Positions 25,170-34,494 of a stretch of DNA of 64,000 nucleotides are shown one piece after another. Position 1 is the stretch's first letter. Every line of letters starts with the position of its first letter. The DNA is from Streptomyces sp. AC1-42W (GTDB lineage Bacteria > Actinomycetota > Actinomycetes > Streptomycetales > Streptomycetaceae): assembly GCF_003248355.1 (NCBI RefSeq), contig NZ_QKWY01000001.1:2128001-2192000 (forward strand). The letters are read 5' to 3'. The position numbers were made by a program, and so were the translations under genes. Under the pieces are notes generated by a model, which saw nothing but the letters and a program-made list of their open reading frames with translations, searched no databases and was not told the origin of the DNA.

Positions 25170-26573
25170 TCAGGAGAGCCGGCGGACCACATGGGCCGCG
25201 CCCCGGTCCGCCGGCTCCTCGCCCACGTACTCCTGCTCCCGCATCGCGCACCAGGCGGGGATGTCGAGCCGGGCCGCCTCGTCGTCGGAGAGCACGGTCA
25301 CCGTGGCGCCCACGGGTACCCCTCCGATCACCTTTGCGAGTTCGATCACCGGAACGGGGCACCGCTTGCCCAGTGTGTCGAGCACCAGCGAGTCGGCCGG
25401 GGCGGGGGCCGGCACGGAGACCGGCGCGGGGGAGGGGGCCGCCGCGGGCGCCGCCAGCTTCTCGCGCACCCCGGCGACCAGGCCCGGCAGCACGGCCAGG
25501 AAGCGGTCGACGTCCTCCTCCGCGGTGCCCACCGGCAGCGAGACCCGCACGTTGCCCTCCGACAGCACCCCCATCGCCTTGAGCACATGGCTCGGCGTCA
25601 GCGTGCTGCTGGTGCAGGACGAACCGGACGACACGGAGAAACCGGCCCGGTCCAGCTCCTGGAGCAATGTCTCCCCATCGACATAGAGACAGGAGAAGGT
25701 GAGCAGATGCGGCAGCCGCCGCACCGGGTCGCCGACCACCTCCACATCGGGCACCAGTTCGGGCACCCGGGTCCGCAGCCGGTCCACCAGCGCCCGCAGC
25801 CGCACCGACTCGGCGGCCGCCTCCGCCCGCACCGCCCGCAGCGACGCGGCCGCCGCGACGATCGCCGGCAGGTTCTCGAAGCCCGGCGCCCGCCCCGACT
25901 CCCGCTCGTCGGACGGCCCCCGGGGCGCGAACCGGACACCCTTGCGCACCGCGAGCAGCCCGACCCCGGCCGGCCCGCCCCACTTGTGCGCGCTGCCCGC
26001 CAGCAGCGACCAGCCCTCCGGCACCGGCCCCCAGGCCAGCGACTGGGCGGCGTCCACAAGGAGCGGCACCCCGGCCGACCGGCAGAGCGCGGCCACGTCG
26101 GCCACCGGCTGCTCGGTGCCGACCTCGTGGCTGGCCGACTGCAGACAGGCCAGCGCGGTGTCCTCGCGCAGCGCCTGCCCGTACGTCCCCGCGTCCACCG
26201 CCCCGGTCCGCTCCACCGGCACCCGGCTCACCGTGCCGCCCCGGTCCTCGTGGTCCGCAGCGGAGTGGAGCACCGACGAGTGTTCGACCGCCGACACCAC
26301 CAGATGGCGGCCGACACGCCGACGTCCCGCGAGCGCCCCGGAAATTCCGGCGTGCACCGCGCGGGTGCCCGAAGGAGTGAACGTCAGCTCGTCCGGACGG
26401 CAGCCGACGCCCTCCGCGGCCGCCTCCCGCGCGGCGTCCAGCAGCAGCCGGGCTCGCCGCCCCTCGCGGTACAGCCGGGCCGGATCGGCCCAGCCCTCGT
26501 CCAGCGCGGCAAGCAGGGCCTGGCGGGCGACGGGATGCAGGGGGGCGGCGGACGCCGCGTCGAAGTAGGGCAT
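25170..26573 (-). CDS. cysteine desulfurase-TusA fusion protein
   Basis: A 467-residue protein joining two sulfur-transfer modules. Residues 1 to about 375 are a class-V PLP enzyme of the NifS/IscS type: FDAASAAPLHP at the start, VSAVEHSSV, LVDAAQS, the PLP lysine Lys197 in GSAHKWGG, and the persulfide cysteine Cys320 in SSGSSCTSS. After a Pro/Ala linker, residues about 395-467 are a TusA/SirA domain with its catalytic Cys405 in GKRCPVPVIELAK. The arrangement implies sulfur taken from cysteine passes directly to the TusA part for delivery to an acceptor such as tRNA, molybdopterin or Fe-S assembly. It is divergent from ctaC. Confidence 0.93.
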   Translation of the reverse strand: MPYFDAASAAPLHPVARQALLAALDEGWADPARLYREGRRARLLLDAAREAAAEGVGCRPDELTFTPSGTRAVHAGISGALAGRRRVGRHLVVSAVEHSSVLHSAADHEDRGGTVSRVPVERTGAVDAGTYGQALREDTALACLQSASHEVGTEQPVADVAALCRSAGVPLLVDAAQSLAWGPVPEGWSLLAGSAHKWGGPAGVGLLAVRKGVRFAPRGPSDERESGRAPGFENLPAIVAAAASLRAVRAEAAAESVRLRALVDRLRTRVPELVPDVEVVGDPVRRLPHLLTFSCLYVDGETLLQELDRAGFSVSSGSSCTSSTLTPSHVLKAMGVLSEGNVRVSLPVGTAEEDVDRFLAVLPGLVAGVREKLAAPAAAPSPAPVSVPAPAPADSLVLDTLGKRCPVPVIELAKVIGGVPVGATVTVLSDDEAARLDIPAWCAMREQEYVGEEPADRGAAHVVRRLS

Positions 26574-26834
26574 CCGGCCACGCTAGCCCGCCCCCGGCCA
26601 CGACCGGCCGGGCCGGGGGCGGGAGAGGGGGCGTCAGATGGCGGTCGGAGGCGCATATTCCACCCCTTCGGGGAGTCGGGCGGCGCGTTGGGCACCCTCC
26701 CCGCGCGACCCCAAATGGCGTCCAGTAGGGTTTGGTCCGCATAAACATCCAAACCCCTGCCCGTACAGGGCCGGCGACCGACCAGCGACACGGCCGCGCC
26801 GACCGTGCGGGCGAGACTCTCGGGAAGGCGCTAC

Positions 26835-27797
26835 GTGAGTCCCAACGGCTCCGACCGCTCGTCGCGGCGCCCGATGCGGCGGAAGCTGCCGCAGGTGCTG
26901 ACTGCGGGCCTGATCCTGGCGACCGCCACCGGTTGCACGTACAAGGACTTCCCCCGCCTTGGAATGCCTACGCCGGTAACGGAAGAGGCCCCACGGATTC
27001 TTTCCCTCTGGCAGGGCTCGTGGGCGGCAGCGCTCGCCACGGGCGTGCTTGTCTGGGGTCTGATCCTGTGGAGCGTCATCTTCCACCGGCGCAGCCGCAC
27101 CAAGGTGGAGGTACCTCCGCAGACCCGGTACAACATGCCCATCGAGGCGCTGTACACCGTGGTCCCCCTGATCATCGTCTCGGTGTTGTTCTACTTCACC
27201 GCACGGGACGAGACGAAGCTCCTCTCGCTCTCCGACAAGCCGGCCCACACCATCAACGTGGTCGGCTACCAGTGGAGCTGGGCCTTCAACTACATCGAGG
27301 ACGTGGACGGCTCCGCCACCACGGGCAACGAGATCCCCAAGGAACTCGATGCCATTCCGGACCGGTTCCAGAAGGCCTTCCCCAAGGGTGCCGACGGCGT
27401 GTACGACGCCGGTATCCCGGGAGACCGGAACCCCCAGACGGGCAACCCCGGCCCGACCCTGTGGCTGCCCAAGGGGGAGAAGGTCCGTTTCATCCTGACT
27501 TCGCGTGACGTCATCCACTCCTTCTGGGTGGTGCCGTTCCTCATGAAGCAGGACGTCATTCCGGGCCACACCAACGCCTTCGAGGTGACCGCCACCCAGG
27601 AGGGCACCTTCCTGGGCAAGTGCGCCGAGCTCTGCGGCGTCGACCACTCCCGGATGCTCTTCAACGTCAAGGTCGTCTCCCCGGAGCGCTACCAGGCGCA
27701 CCTCAAGGAGCTGGCGGAGAAGGGTCAGACGGGCTACGTGCCGGCCGGCATCGAGCAGACTGACCCGGCCAGGAATGCGGAGACGAACAAACTGTGA
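26835..27797 (+). CDS. ctaC: cytochrome c oxidase subunit II
   Basis: Electron-entry subunit of the aa3-type oxidase, 320 residues. A cleavable N-terminus with a lipobox-like TATGC (Cys34) is followed by two transmembrane helices (about 62-82 and 104-124) and an external cupredoxin domain. The CuA ligands are all present in [14 protein letters not shown] near residue 270, together with the upstream His in RDVIHSFWV. The conserved YQWSWAF stretch is involved in electron transfer. The GTG start ([10 protein letters not shown]) has GGGAAGG upstream. Its stop overlaps the ctaD start (GTGA), giving a ctaC-ctaD-ctaF operon. Confidence 0.96.
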   Translation: MSPNGSDRSSRRPMRRKLPQVLTAGLILATATGCTYKDFPRLGMPTPVTEEAPRILSLWQGSWAAALATGVLVWGLILWSVIFHRRSRTKVEVPPQTRYNMPIEALYTVVPLIIVSVLFYFTARDETKLLSLSDKPAHTINVVGYQWSWAFNYIEDVDGSATTGNEIPKELDAIPDRFQKAFPKGADGVYDAGIPGDRNPQTGNPGPTLWLPKGEKVRFILTSRDVIHSFWVVPFLMKQDVIPGHTNAFEVTATQEGTFLGKCAELCGVDHSRMLFNVKVVSPERYQAHLKELAEKGQTGYVPAGIEQTDPARNAETNKL

Positions 27798-29530
27798 GCA
27801 TCCTCAACGAACCCCAGGGTGCCGCGCCAGCAGACGACTCGTACGAGGACGAACTGCCGGTCCGGCGCAAGCAGCCGGGAAACGTCGTCATCAAGTGGCT
27901 GACCACCACTGACCACAAGACGATCGGCACGATGTACCTGGTCACCTCGTTCGCGTTCTTCTGCATCGGCGGTCTGATGGCGCTCTTCATGCGCGCCGAG
28001 CTGGCCCGTCCGGGCACGCAGATCATGTCGAACGAGCAGTTCAACCAGGCGTTCACGATGCACGGCACGATCATGCTGCTGATGTTCGCGACGCCGCTGT
28101 TCGCCGGGTTCGCGAACTGGATCATGCCGCTGCAGATCGGCGCGCCCGACGTGGCGTTCCCGCGGCTGAACATGTTCGCGTACTGGCTGTACCTCTTCGG
28201 CTCGCTCATCGCGGTGGCCGGGTTCCTCACCCCCCAGGGTGCGGCCGACTTCGGCTGGTTCGCCTACGCCCCGCTCTCGGACGCCGTCCGCTCGCCGGGT
28301 GTCGGCGCCGACATGTGGATCATGGGTCTGACCTTCTCCGGGTTCGGTACGATCCTCGGTTCGGTCAACTTCATCACCACGATCATCTGCATGCGCGCGC
28401 CCGGCATGACGATGTTCCGCATGCCGATCTTCACCTGGAACGTCCTGCTGACCGGTGTGCTGGTCCTGCTGGCCTTCCCGGTCCTGGCGGCCGCGCTGTT
28501 CGCCCTGGAGGCGGACCGCAAGTTCGGTGCCCATATCTTCGACGCGGCCAATGGCGGCGCGCTGCTGTGGCAACACCTCTTCTGGTTCTTCGGCCATCCA
28601 GAGGTGTACATCATCGCCCTGCCGTTCTTCGGAATCATTTCCGAAGTCATCCCGGTATTCAGCCGCAAGCCGATGTTCGGATACATCGGCCTGGTGGCCG
28701 CGACGATTTCCATCGCCGGCCTCTCGGTGACCGTGTGGGCCCACCACATGTATGTCACCGGCGGTGTGCTCCTACCGTTCTTCTCCTTCATGACGTTCCT
28801 CATCGCGGTACCCACCGGGGTGAAGTTCTTCAACTGGATCGGAACGATGTGGAAGGGCTCGTTGTCCTTCGAGACACCGATGCTCTGGGCGATCGGCTTC
28901 CTGATCACCTTCACCTTCGGTGGTCTGACCGGTGTCATCCTGGCCTCGCCGCCGATGGACTTCCACGTCTCCGACTCGTACTTCGTGGTGGCGCACTTCC
29001 ACTACGTGGTCTTCGGCACCGTGGTGTTCGCGATGTTCTCCGGCTTCCACTTCTGGTGGCCGAAGTTCACCGGCAAGATGCTGGACGAGCGGCTCGGCAA
29101 GATCACCTTCTGGACGCTGTTCATCGGCTTCCACGGCACGTTCCTGGTCCAGCACTGGCTGGGCGCCGAGGGCATGCCGCGCCGGTACGCGGACTACCTG
29201 GCCGCGGACGGCTTCACCGCGCTGAACACGATCTCGACGATCTCCTCGTTCCTGCTCGGCCTGTCGATCCTGCCGTTCTTCTACAACATCTGGAAGACCG
29301 CGAAGTACGGCAAGAAGGTCGAGGTCGACGACCCGTGGGGCTACGGCCGTTCGCTGGAGTGGGCGACCTCCTGCCCGCCGCCCCGGCACAACTTCCTCAC
29401 GCTGCCCCGCATCCGTTCGGAATCCCCGGCGTTCGACCTGCACCACCCGGAGATCACCGCGCTGGAGCAGCTCGACCACGCCGCCGATGACGACAAGGCC
29501 CTCGCCGGCGGCAAGGAGGCGGGCAAGTGA
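27794..29530 (+). CDS. ctaD: cytochrome c oxidase subunit I
   Basis: Catalytic haem-copper subunit of the aa3-type oxidase, 578 residues with twelve predicted transmembrane helices. It carries the haem ligand segment FTMHGTIML near residue 85, the CuB/cross-link motif [11 protein letters not shown] near 270, TVWAHHMYV with the paired CuB histidines, and [10 protein letters not shown] with the haem a and a3 ligands near 400. The cytoplasmic tail is long and acidic, as in other actinobacteria. It overlaps both neighbours by four bases and is certainly co-translated with them. Confidence 0.98.
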   Translation: MSILNEPQGAAPADDSYEDELPVRRKQPGNVVIKWLTTTDHKTIGTMYLVTSFAFFCIGGLMALFMRAELARPGTQIMSNEQFNQAFTMHGTIMLLMFATPLFAGFANWIMPLQIGAPDVAFPRLNMFAYWLYLFGSLIAVAGFLTPQGAADFGWFAYAPLSDAVRSPGVGADMWIMGLTFSGFGTILGSVNFITTIICMRAPGMTMFRMPIFTWNVLLTGVLVLLAFPVLAAALFALEADRKFGAHIFDAANGGALLWQHLFWFFGHPEVYIIALPFFGIISEVIPVFSRKPMFGYIGLVAATISIAGLSVTVWAHHMYVTGGVLLPFFSFMTFLIAVPTGVKFFNWIGTMWKGSLSFETPMLWAIGFLITFTFGGLTGVILASPPMDFHVSDSYFVVAHFHYVVFGTVVFAMFSGFHFWWPKFTGKMLDERLGKITFWTLFIGFHGTFLVQHWLGAEGMPRRYADYLAADGFTALNTISTISSFLLGLSILPFFYNIWKTAKYGKKVEVDDPWGYGRSLEWATSCPPPRHNFLTLPRIRSESPAFDLHHPEITALEQLDHAADDDKALAGGKEAGK

Positions 29531-29925
29531 AGATCCAGGGCAAGATGTTCCTCGGCCTCTCGGTGTTCATGCTGGTCATGGCCATCACGTACGGGGTCTG
29601 GTCGAAGGAGCCGGTCGGTACCACCGCCCTGTTCCTCGCGTTCGGCCTGAGCATCATGGTCGGCTTCTACCTGGCCTTCACGGCCCGGCGGGTCGACGCC
29701 ATGGCGCAGGACAACAAGGAAGCCGACGTGGCCGACGAGGCCGGCGAGGTGGGGTTCTTCTCCCCGCACAGCTGGCAGCCGCTCGCGCTGGCGATCGGCG
29801 GCGCGTTCGCCTTTCTCAGCATCGCCGTCGGCTGGTGGCTGATGTACTTCTCGATGCCGATCATCCTGATCAGCATCTTCGGCTGGGTGTTCGAGTACTA
29901 CCACGGTGAGAACCGCACTCAGTAA
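29527..29925 (+). CDS. ctaF: cytochrome c oxidase subunit IV, actinobacterial type
   Basis: A 132-residue membrane protein with four hydrophobic segments in two pairs (about 7-25 and 33-52, then 82-98 and 102-120) and a charged middle loop ([19 protein letters not shown]). This is the actinobacterial subunit IV that stabilises the aa3 oxidase. GTG start overlapping the ctaD stop. A strong hairpin follows, closing the ctaC-D-F operon. Confidence 0.94.
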   Translation: MKIQGKMFLGLSVFMLVMAITYGVWSKEPVGTTALFLAFGLSIMVGFYLAFTARRVDAMAQDNKEADVADEAGEVGFFSPHSWQPLALAIGGAFAFLSIAVGWWLMYFSMPIILISIFGWVFEYYHGENRTQ

Positions 29926-29958
29926 GGCCGCGAGGCCACTAGCACACCGCTCCACCTG

Positions 29959-30000
29959 ACGGGGGGCCGACACTTCCACCGCGAAGTGTCGGCCCCCCGT
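29959..30000 (+). terminator. terminator of the ctaCDF operon
   Basis: Perfect 18-bp stem with a 6-base loop followed by TTT, 34 bases after the ctaF stop. Confidence 0.88.
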
Positions 30001-30050
30001 TTGCAGTCGTCCCGCGCGCTGAAACGGACGAATGTTCTTAGCGTGAGTTC

Positions 30051-31307
30051 ATGAACCACACGCCACGCATCCGTCCCGTAGTGAGCTGCACTCTGCTGGC
30101 CGCGACTCTGGTCGCCGGGGCGGCGGGCTGCGGGGATTCCGATGGTCACCCCCTCTCGGCCCAGCCGTTCGACGCGGCCGGCGAGATCTCCTTCAACACG
30201 CCGGACGGCGGCAAGAAGGTCGACCCCGACAAACCGCTGGAGGTCCGGGTCGACGCCGACGACGGACGGATCACCGACGTCACGGCCGTGGACGCCGCAG
30301 GACGCCATCTGGCGGGCGAACTCGACGCGGACGGGCTCCGCTGGCACTCGACGGCCCCGCTGGCCGCAGGCACCCGTTACACCGTCAAAGTCCGCATGGA
30401 GGACGACGACGGGGCCCCGGGCACCCGCACGATGTCGTTCGACACGGCGCGCGCCACCAAGTTCCTCAAGGTCACCTTCGGCCCGCAGGCGGGCACCTAC
30501 GGCGTCGGGCAGCCGCTCACGGCCACGCTCAGCGCCCCGGTCACCGACAACGCATCCCGCGCCACCGTCGAGCGCGGCCTCAAGGTGCGCTCCACGCCCG
30601 CGGTCACCGGGTCCTGGTACTGGGTCGACGACAAGACGCTGCACTACCGGCCCAAGGAGTACTGGCCGACGAATGCCGGCATCGAGGTCAGCAGCAACCT
30701 CACCGGCATCAAGGTGACCAACGCGCTCTACGGGGCGCCCGCGAAGCCGCTGAAGATCACCACCGGCGACCGCATCGAAGCCGTCACCGACGCCGCCGAG
30801 CACGTCATGACCGTGCTCCGCAACGGGGAAGTGATCAACACCATTCCAGTCACCACCGGCAAACCGGGCTTCGACACGCGCAACGGCGTCAAGGTCGTAC
30901 TGGAGAAGGAGTACCTCGTACGTATGCGCGGGGAGTCCATCGGCATCGCGGCCGGCTCACCGGACTCGTACGACCTCGACGTCTACTACGCCACGCGGGT
31001 GACCTGGAGCGGCGAATACGTGCACGCGGCGCCCTGGTCCACCGGCTCGCAGGGCTACGCCAACGTGAGCCACGGCTGCACGGGCATGAGCACCGGCGAG
31101 GCCGAGTGGTTCTACAACACCGTGCGCAAGGGCGACATCGTCAGCGTCGTCGGCAGCGACGGCGAGACCATGACGCCCTTCGACAACGGCTACGGCGACT
31201 GGAACCTGTCCTGGGCCAAGTGGCAGCAGGGCAGCGCCCTGCACAACGACACCACGGCGCCGAGGGTCGACAAGGTCCGGGCGGCACGGCTGCGCCCCCG
31301 CGTCTGA
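30051..31307 (+). CDS. L,D-transpeptidase lipoprotein (Ig-like domains + YkuD)
   Basis: Makes 3-3 peptidoglycan cross-links outside the membrane. The 418-residue product has a lipoprotein signal (LVAGAAGC, Cys27), two Ig-like domains at about 45-140 and 145-245 and a C-terminal YkuD catalytic domain with the signature VSHGCTGMS (His341 and Cys343). A C-terminal subdomain with WNLSWAKWQQ follows, as in mycobacterial Ldt enzymes. ATG start; only a weak GAG upstream. It is placed within the respiratory gene block but flanked by terminators and so transcribed alone. Confidence 0.94.
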   Translation: MNHTPRIRPVVSCTLLAATLVAGAAGCGDSDGHPLSAQPFDAAGEISFNTPDGGKKVDPDKPLEVRVDADDGRITDVTAVDAAGRHLAGELDADGLRWHSTAPLAAGTRYTVKVRMEDDDGAPGTRTMSFDTARATKFLKVTFGPQAGTYGVGQPLTATLSAPVTDNASRATVERGLKVRSTPAVTGSWYWVDDKTLHYRPKEYWPTNAGIEVSSNLTGIKVTNALYGAPAKPLKITTGDRIEAVTDAAEHVMTVLRNGEVINTIPVTTGKPGFDTRNGVKVVLEKEYLVRMRGESIGIAAGSPDSYDLDVYYATRVTWSGEYVHAAPWSTGSQGYANVSHGCTGMSTGEAEWFYNTVRKGDIVSVVGSDGETMTPFDNGYGDWNLSWAKWQQGSALHNDTTAPRVDKVRAARLRPRV

Positions 31308-31343
31308 CGACCGGGGGCGCGCCGCACCGCATGCGGAGGGGGC

Positions 31344-31745
31344 TCAGGCCCCCACGGAGAGCCGGGAACGCAGCAGGGAGGCCAGGGAGTCGGCGAACTC
31401 CACCGGCTCCACCGGCAGCGTCACAGCGGCGTCCGCACGGCTCCAGGTGGCCAGCCAGGCGTCCTGCGGGCGCCCGATGAGCACCAGGACCGGCGGGCAG
31501 CGGAAGATCTCGTCCTTGATCTGCCGGCAGACGCCCATGCCGCCCGCCGGGGCGGTCTCGCCGTCCAGCACGCAGACGTCCACACCCCCGCGGTCCAGGG
31601 CCTCCAGGACGGCCGGCAGGGTGGCGCACTCCAGGAACTGCACCTGCGGCACGTCCGCGGCGGGCCTGCGCCCTGCTGCCAGCCTCACCTGCTCACGGGT
31701 GTGCGCGTTGTCGCTGTAGACCAGGACCGTGGCGGTCGGCTGCAT
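31344..31745 (-). CDS. receiver-like single-domain protein
   Basis: A 133-residue protein with a CheY-like fold pattern: [20 protein letters not shown], an alternating hydrophobic core, [20 protein letters not shown] where the phospho-acceptor Asp would lie (Asp58 region), and [16 protein letters not shown]. The usual acidic pair near the N-terminus is reduced to SDN and the conserved Lys near the C-terminus is not seen, so phosphorylation is doubtful. There is no output domain. GGAGGAACC before the ATG is an excellent ribosome site. Divergent from ctaE, which suggests but does not show a role in controlling respiration genes. Confidence 0.82.
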   Translation of the reverse strand: MQPTATVLVYSDNAHTREQVRLAAGRRPAADVPQVQFLECATLPAVLEALDRGGVDVCVLDGETAPAGGMGVCRQIKDEIFRCPPVLVLIGRPQDAWLATWSRADAAVTLPVEPVEFADSLASLLRSRLSVGA

Positions 31746-31940
31746 GGTTCCTCCGTGACATCCGTGTCTTCGGGGCACTCGGGGCACCCGCCGTACGGGC
31801 ACCCTCCGATGCGCGGATCGTACTCCGACCGACAGCGTGTCAGCACCGGTTCGTACCCGGCTTCCCTGGGCCGTTCGGGCAGGACACACACCCCTGACAC
31901 ACCGAACGGCACCCCCCGGAGTGAGGGCGGGATAAGCGAC

Positions 31941-31956
31941 CGACATAATGTCGGCG
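31941..31956 (+). promoter_or_regulatory. ctaE -10 region within a 13-bp palindrome; leaderless start
   Basis: CATAAT, a good -10 hexamer, ends only six bases before the ctaE GTG, so the transcript would begin at or next to the start codon. The hexamer lies inside a perfect palindrome CGACATAATGTCG (31941-31953). No consensus -35 is seen. A bound repressor or redox sensor here would block initiation. Confidence 0.4.
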
Positions 31957-32567
31957 TGGCGACAGCAACGACAGTAGATACCGGGCACGCGCACCCGTCG
32001 GTCAATCGACCGAACCTCACCAGCGTCGGAACCATCATCTGGTTGAGCTCCGAGCTGATGTTCTTCGCGGCCCTCTTCGCGATGTACTTCACCCTGCGAT
32101 CGGTGACCGGACCAGAGCACTGGGAGGAAATGGCGTCCGCCCTGAACTTCCCGTTCGCGGCGACGAACACCACGATCCTGGTTCTCTCCTCACTCACCTG
32201 CCAGCTCGGCGTCTTCGCCGCGGAGCGGGGCGATGTGAAGAAGCTCCGTGCCTGGTTCGTGATCACTTTCGTGATGGGTTCGATCTTCATCGGAGGCCAG
32301 ATCTTCGAGTACACGGAGCTGGTGAAGAAGGACGGCCTCTCGCTGTCCTCCGACCCGTACGGCTCGGTGTTCTACCTGACCACCGGCTTCCACGGTCTGC
32401 ATGTGACAGGCGGTCTCATCGCCTTCCTGTTCGTCCTGGGCAGGACGTACGCGGCCAAGAGGTTCACCCATGACCAGGCGACCGCTGCCATCGTCGTGTC
32501 CTATTACTGGCACTTCGTCGATGTCGTGTGGATCGGCCTCTTCGCCACGATCTACATGATCAAGTAA
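31956..32567 (+). CDS. ctaE: cytochrome c oxidase subunit III
   Basis: Structural subunit of the aa3 oxidase, 203 residues with five transmembrane helices, the reduced form typical of actinobacteria. Conserved parts include [21 protein letters not shown]-type FHGLHVTGG and [14 protein letters not shown] at the C-terminus. The GTG start ([10 protein letters not shown]) gives the usual length. There is no ribosome site, but a -10 box sits where it would make a leaderless transcript. It begins the ctaE-qcrC-qcrA-qcrB operon, 62 bases before qcrC. Confidence 0.95.
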   Translation: MATATTVDTGHAHPSVNRPNLTSVGTIIWLSSELMFFAALFAMYFTLRSVTGPEHWEEMASALNFPFAATNTTILVLSSLTCQLGVFAAERGDVKKLRAWFVITFVMGSIFIGGQIFEYTELVKKDGLSLSSDPYGSVFYLTTGFHGLHVTGGLIAFLFVLGRTYAAKRFTHDQATAAIVVSYYWHFVDVVWIGLFATIYMIK

Positions 32568-32629
32568 CCGGGCCCGAGCCCGAACCACATCCAGCATCGA
32601 CGCAGAAGATCCTGACACCGGGGTAATCC

Positions 32630-33439
32630 GTGAAAAAGCTCTCCGCACGACGACGCCATCCGTTGGCGGCGGTCGTCGTACTACTCCTCGCGCTGGCGGC
32701 CACCGGGGGGCTGTACGCCGCGTTTGCGCCCGCGAGCAAGGCACAGGCCGACGACACCGCCCAGTCCCTCGCCATCGAAGAGGGCAAGAAGCTGTACTCC
32801 GTCGGTTGCGCCAGCTGCCACGGGACCGGCGGTCAGGGGACCACCGACGGGCCCCAGCTTGTCGGCGTGGGCTCCGCCGCCGTGGACTTCCAGGTCGGCA
32901 CCGGCCGGATGCCCGCGCAGCAGCCGGGCGCCCAGGTGCCCAAGAAGAAGGTCATCTACAGCCAGGCCGAGATCGACCAGCTCGCGGCGTACGTCGCGTC
33001 GCTCGGCGCCGGTCCGGTCGTCCCGACCAAGAGCCAGGTCGACCCGGCGGGTGCGGACATCGCCAAGGGTGGCGAGCTCTTCCGCACCAACTGCGCGCAG
33101 TGCCACAACTTCACCGGCCGGGGCGGGGCCCTGACGGACGGCAAGTACGCGCCGGACCTGGAGGGTGTGAGCCCGAAGCACCTCTACGAGGCCATGGTCA
33201 CCGGCCCGCAGAACATGCCGTCCTTCCCCGACTCGACGATGCCCGAGAAGCAGAAGCGGGACATCATCGCCTACGTCAAGACCGTCAACAGCTCCGACAC
33301 GGCATCCCCCGGCGGTCTCAGCCTCGGTGGTCTGGGTCCGGTCAGCGAGGGTCTGTTCGGCTGGATCTTCGGCCTGGGTGGTCTGATCGCAATCGCCGTC
33401 TGGGTCGCGGCCCACACCGCTAAGGCCAAGAAGTCATGA
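32630..33439 (+). CDS. qcrC: cytochrome bc1 complex di-haem cytochrome c subunit
   Basis: Membrane-anchored cytochrome cc, 269 residues, which passes electrons directly from the bc1 complex to the aa3 oxidase and replaces a soluble cytochrome c. An N-terminal signal-like helix (about 12-33) is followed by two haem c sites, CASCH (60-64) and CAQCH (155-159), with methionine ligands further on, and a C-terminal transmembrane helix (about 238-262). GTG start. Its stop overlaps the qcrA start by four bases. Confidence 0.97.
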   Translation: MKKLSARRRHPLAAVVVLLLALAATGGLYAAFAPASKAQADDTAQSLAIEEGKKLYSVGCASCHGTGGQGTTDGPQLVGVGSAAVDFQVGTGRMPAQQPGAQVPKKKVIYSQAEIDQLAAYVASLGAGPVVPTKSQVDPAGADIAKGGELFRTNCAQCHNFTGRGGALTDGKYAPDLEGVSPKHLYEAMVTGPQNMPSFPDSTMPEKQKRDIIAYVKTVNSSDTASPGGLSLGGLGPVSEGLFGWIFGLGGLIAIAVWVAAHTAKAKKS

Positions 33440-34494
33440 GTAGCCAAGAGATTCCAGAAGAGAACCTGCCCGACGAGCAGGGCGACGCCGCGCACGACGC
33501 GGTGGCCAGGGCGCACGACGACCCGTTCGCCGATCCGGGACTGCCGGCCCACCGGCCGCGCATCCAGGACATCGACGAGCGGGCCGCGAAGCGCTCCGAG
33601 CGCACCGTCGCGCTGATGTTCCTGTTGTCCATGCTGGCGACGGTGGCGTTCATCGCCTCCTACGTCATCTTCCCGGTCGACAAGATCGTCTACATCTTCC
33701 CGATCGGGCACGTGAGCGCGCTCAACTTCTCCCTGGGTCTTTCCCTGGGGCTGGCGCTCTTCCTGATCGGCGCCGGTGCCGTCCACTGGGCGCGCACCCT
33801 GATGTCCGACGTCGAGGTCGCCGACGACCGGCACCCGATCGAGGCCTCTCCCGAGGTCAAGGCGAAGGTCCTGTCCGACTTCGCCGACGGCGCCCGTGAG
33901 TCGGCGCTCGGCCGGCGCAAGCTGATCCGCAACACCATGTTCGGCGCGCTGGCCCTGGTGCCGCTCTCCGGTGTGGTGCTGCTGCGCGACCTGGGTCCGC
34001 TGCCGGAGGACAAGCTCCGCAAGACCCTGTGGGCCAAGGGCAAGCAGCTCGTCAACATGAACACCATGCAGCCGCTGCGTCCCGAGGACGTCGTCGTCGG
34101 TTCGCTCACCTTCGCCATGCCCGAGGGCCTGGAGGAGGACGCGCACGACTTCCAGTCGCAGATCGCCAAGGCCGCGCTGATGATCGTCCGCATCGAGCCG
34201 GACGACATCAAGGACAAGCGCGAGCGCGAGTGGGCCCACGAGGGCATCGTGGCCTTCTCGAAGATCTGCACCCACGTCGGCTGCCCGATCAGCCTCTACG
34301 AGCAGCAGACGCACCACGTGCTCTGCCCGTGCCACCAGTCCACCTTCGACCTTGCCGACGGCGCCCGCGTCATCTTCGGTCCGGCCGGTCACGCCCTCCC
34401 GCAGCTGCGGATCGGCGTGAACAGCGAGGGCAACCTCGAAGCGCTCGGCGACTTCGAAGAGCCCGTCGGTCCTGCATTCTGGGAGCGCGGATGA
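33436..34494 (+). CDS. qcrA: cytochrome bc1 complex Rieske iron-sulfur subunit
   Basis: Rieske protein of 352 residues, with three transmembrane helices (about 58-80, 93-115 and 163-185) rather than the single one of proteobacteria. The [2Fe-2S] ligands lie in CTHVGC (from Cys278, with His280) and CPCHQS (Cys297 to His300). The acidic N-terminal extension is typical of actinobacteria. ATG start overlapping the qcrC stop, and its stop overlaps the qcrB start, so the three subunits are translationally coupled. Confidence 0.97.
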   Translation: MSSQEIPEENLPDEQGDAAHDAVARAHDDPFADPGLPAHRPRIQDIDERAAKRSERTVALMFLLSMLATVAFIASYVIFPVDKIVYIFPIGHVSALNFSLGLSLGLALFLIGAGAVHWARTLMSDVEVADDRHPIEASPEVKAKVLSDFADGARESALGRRKLIRNTMFGALALVPLSGVVLLRDLGPLPEDKLRKTLWAKGKQLVNMNTMQPLRPEDVVVGSLTFAMPEGLEEDAHDFQSQIAKAALMIVRIEPDDIKDKREREWAHEGIVAFSKICTHVGCPISLYEQQTHHVLCPCHQSTFDLADGARVIFGPAGHALPQLRIGVNSEGNLEALGDFEEPVGPAFWERG

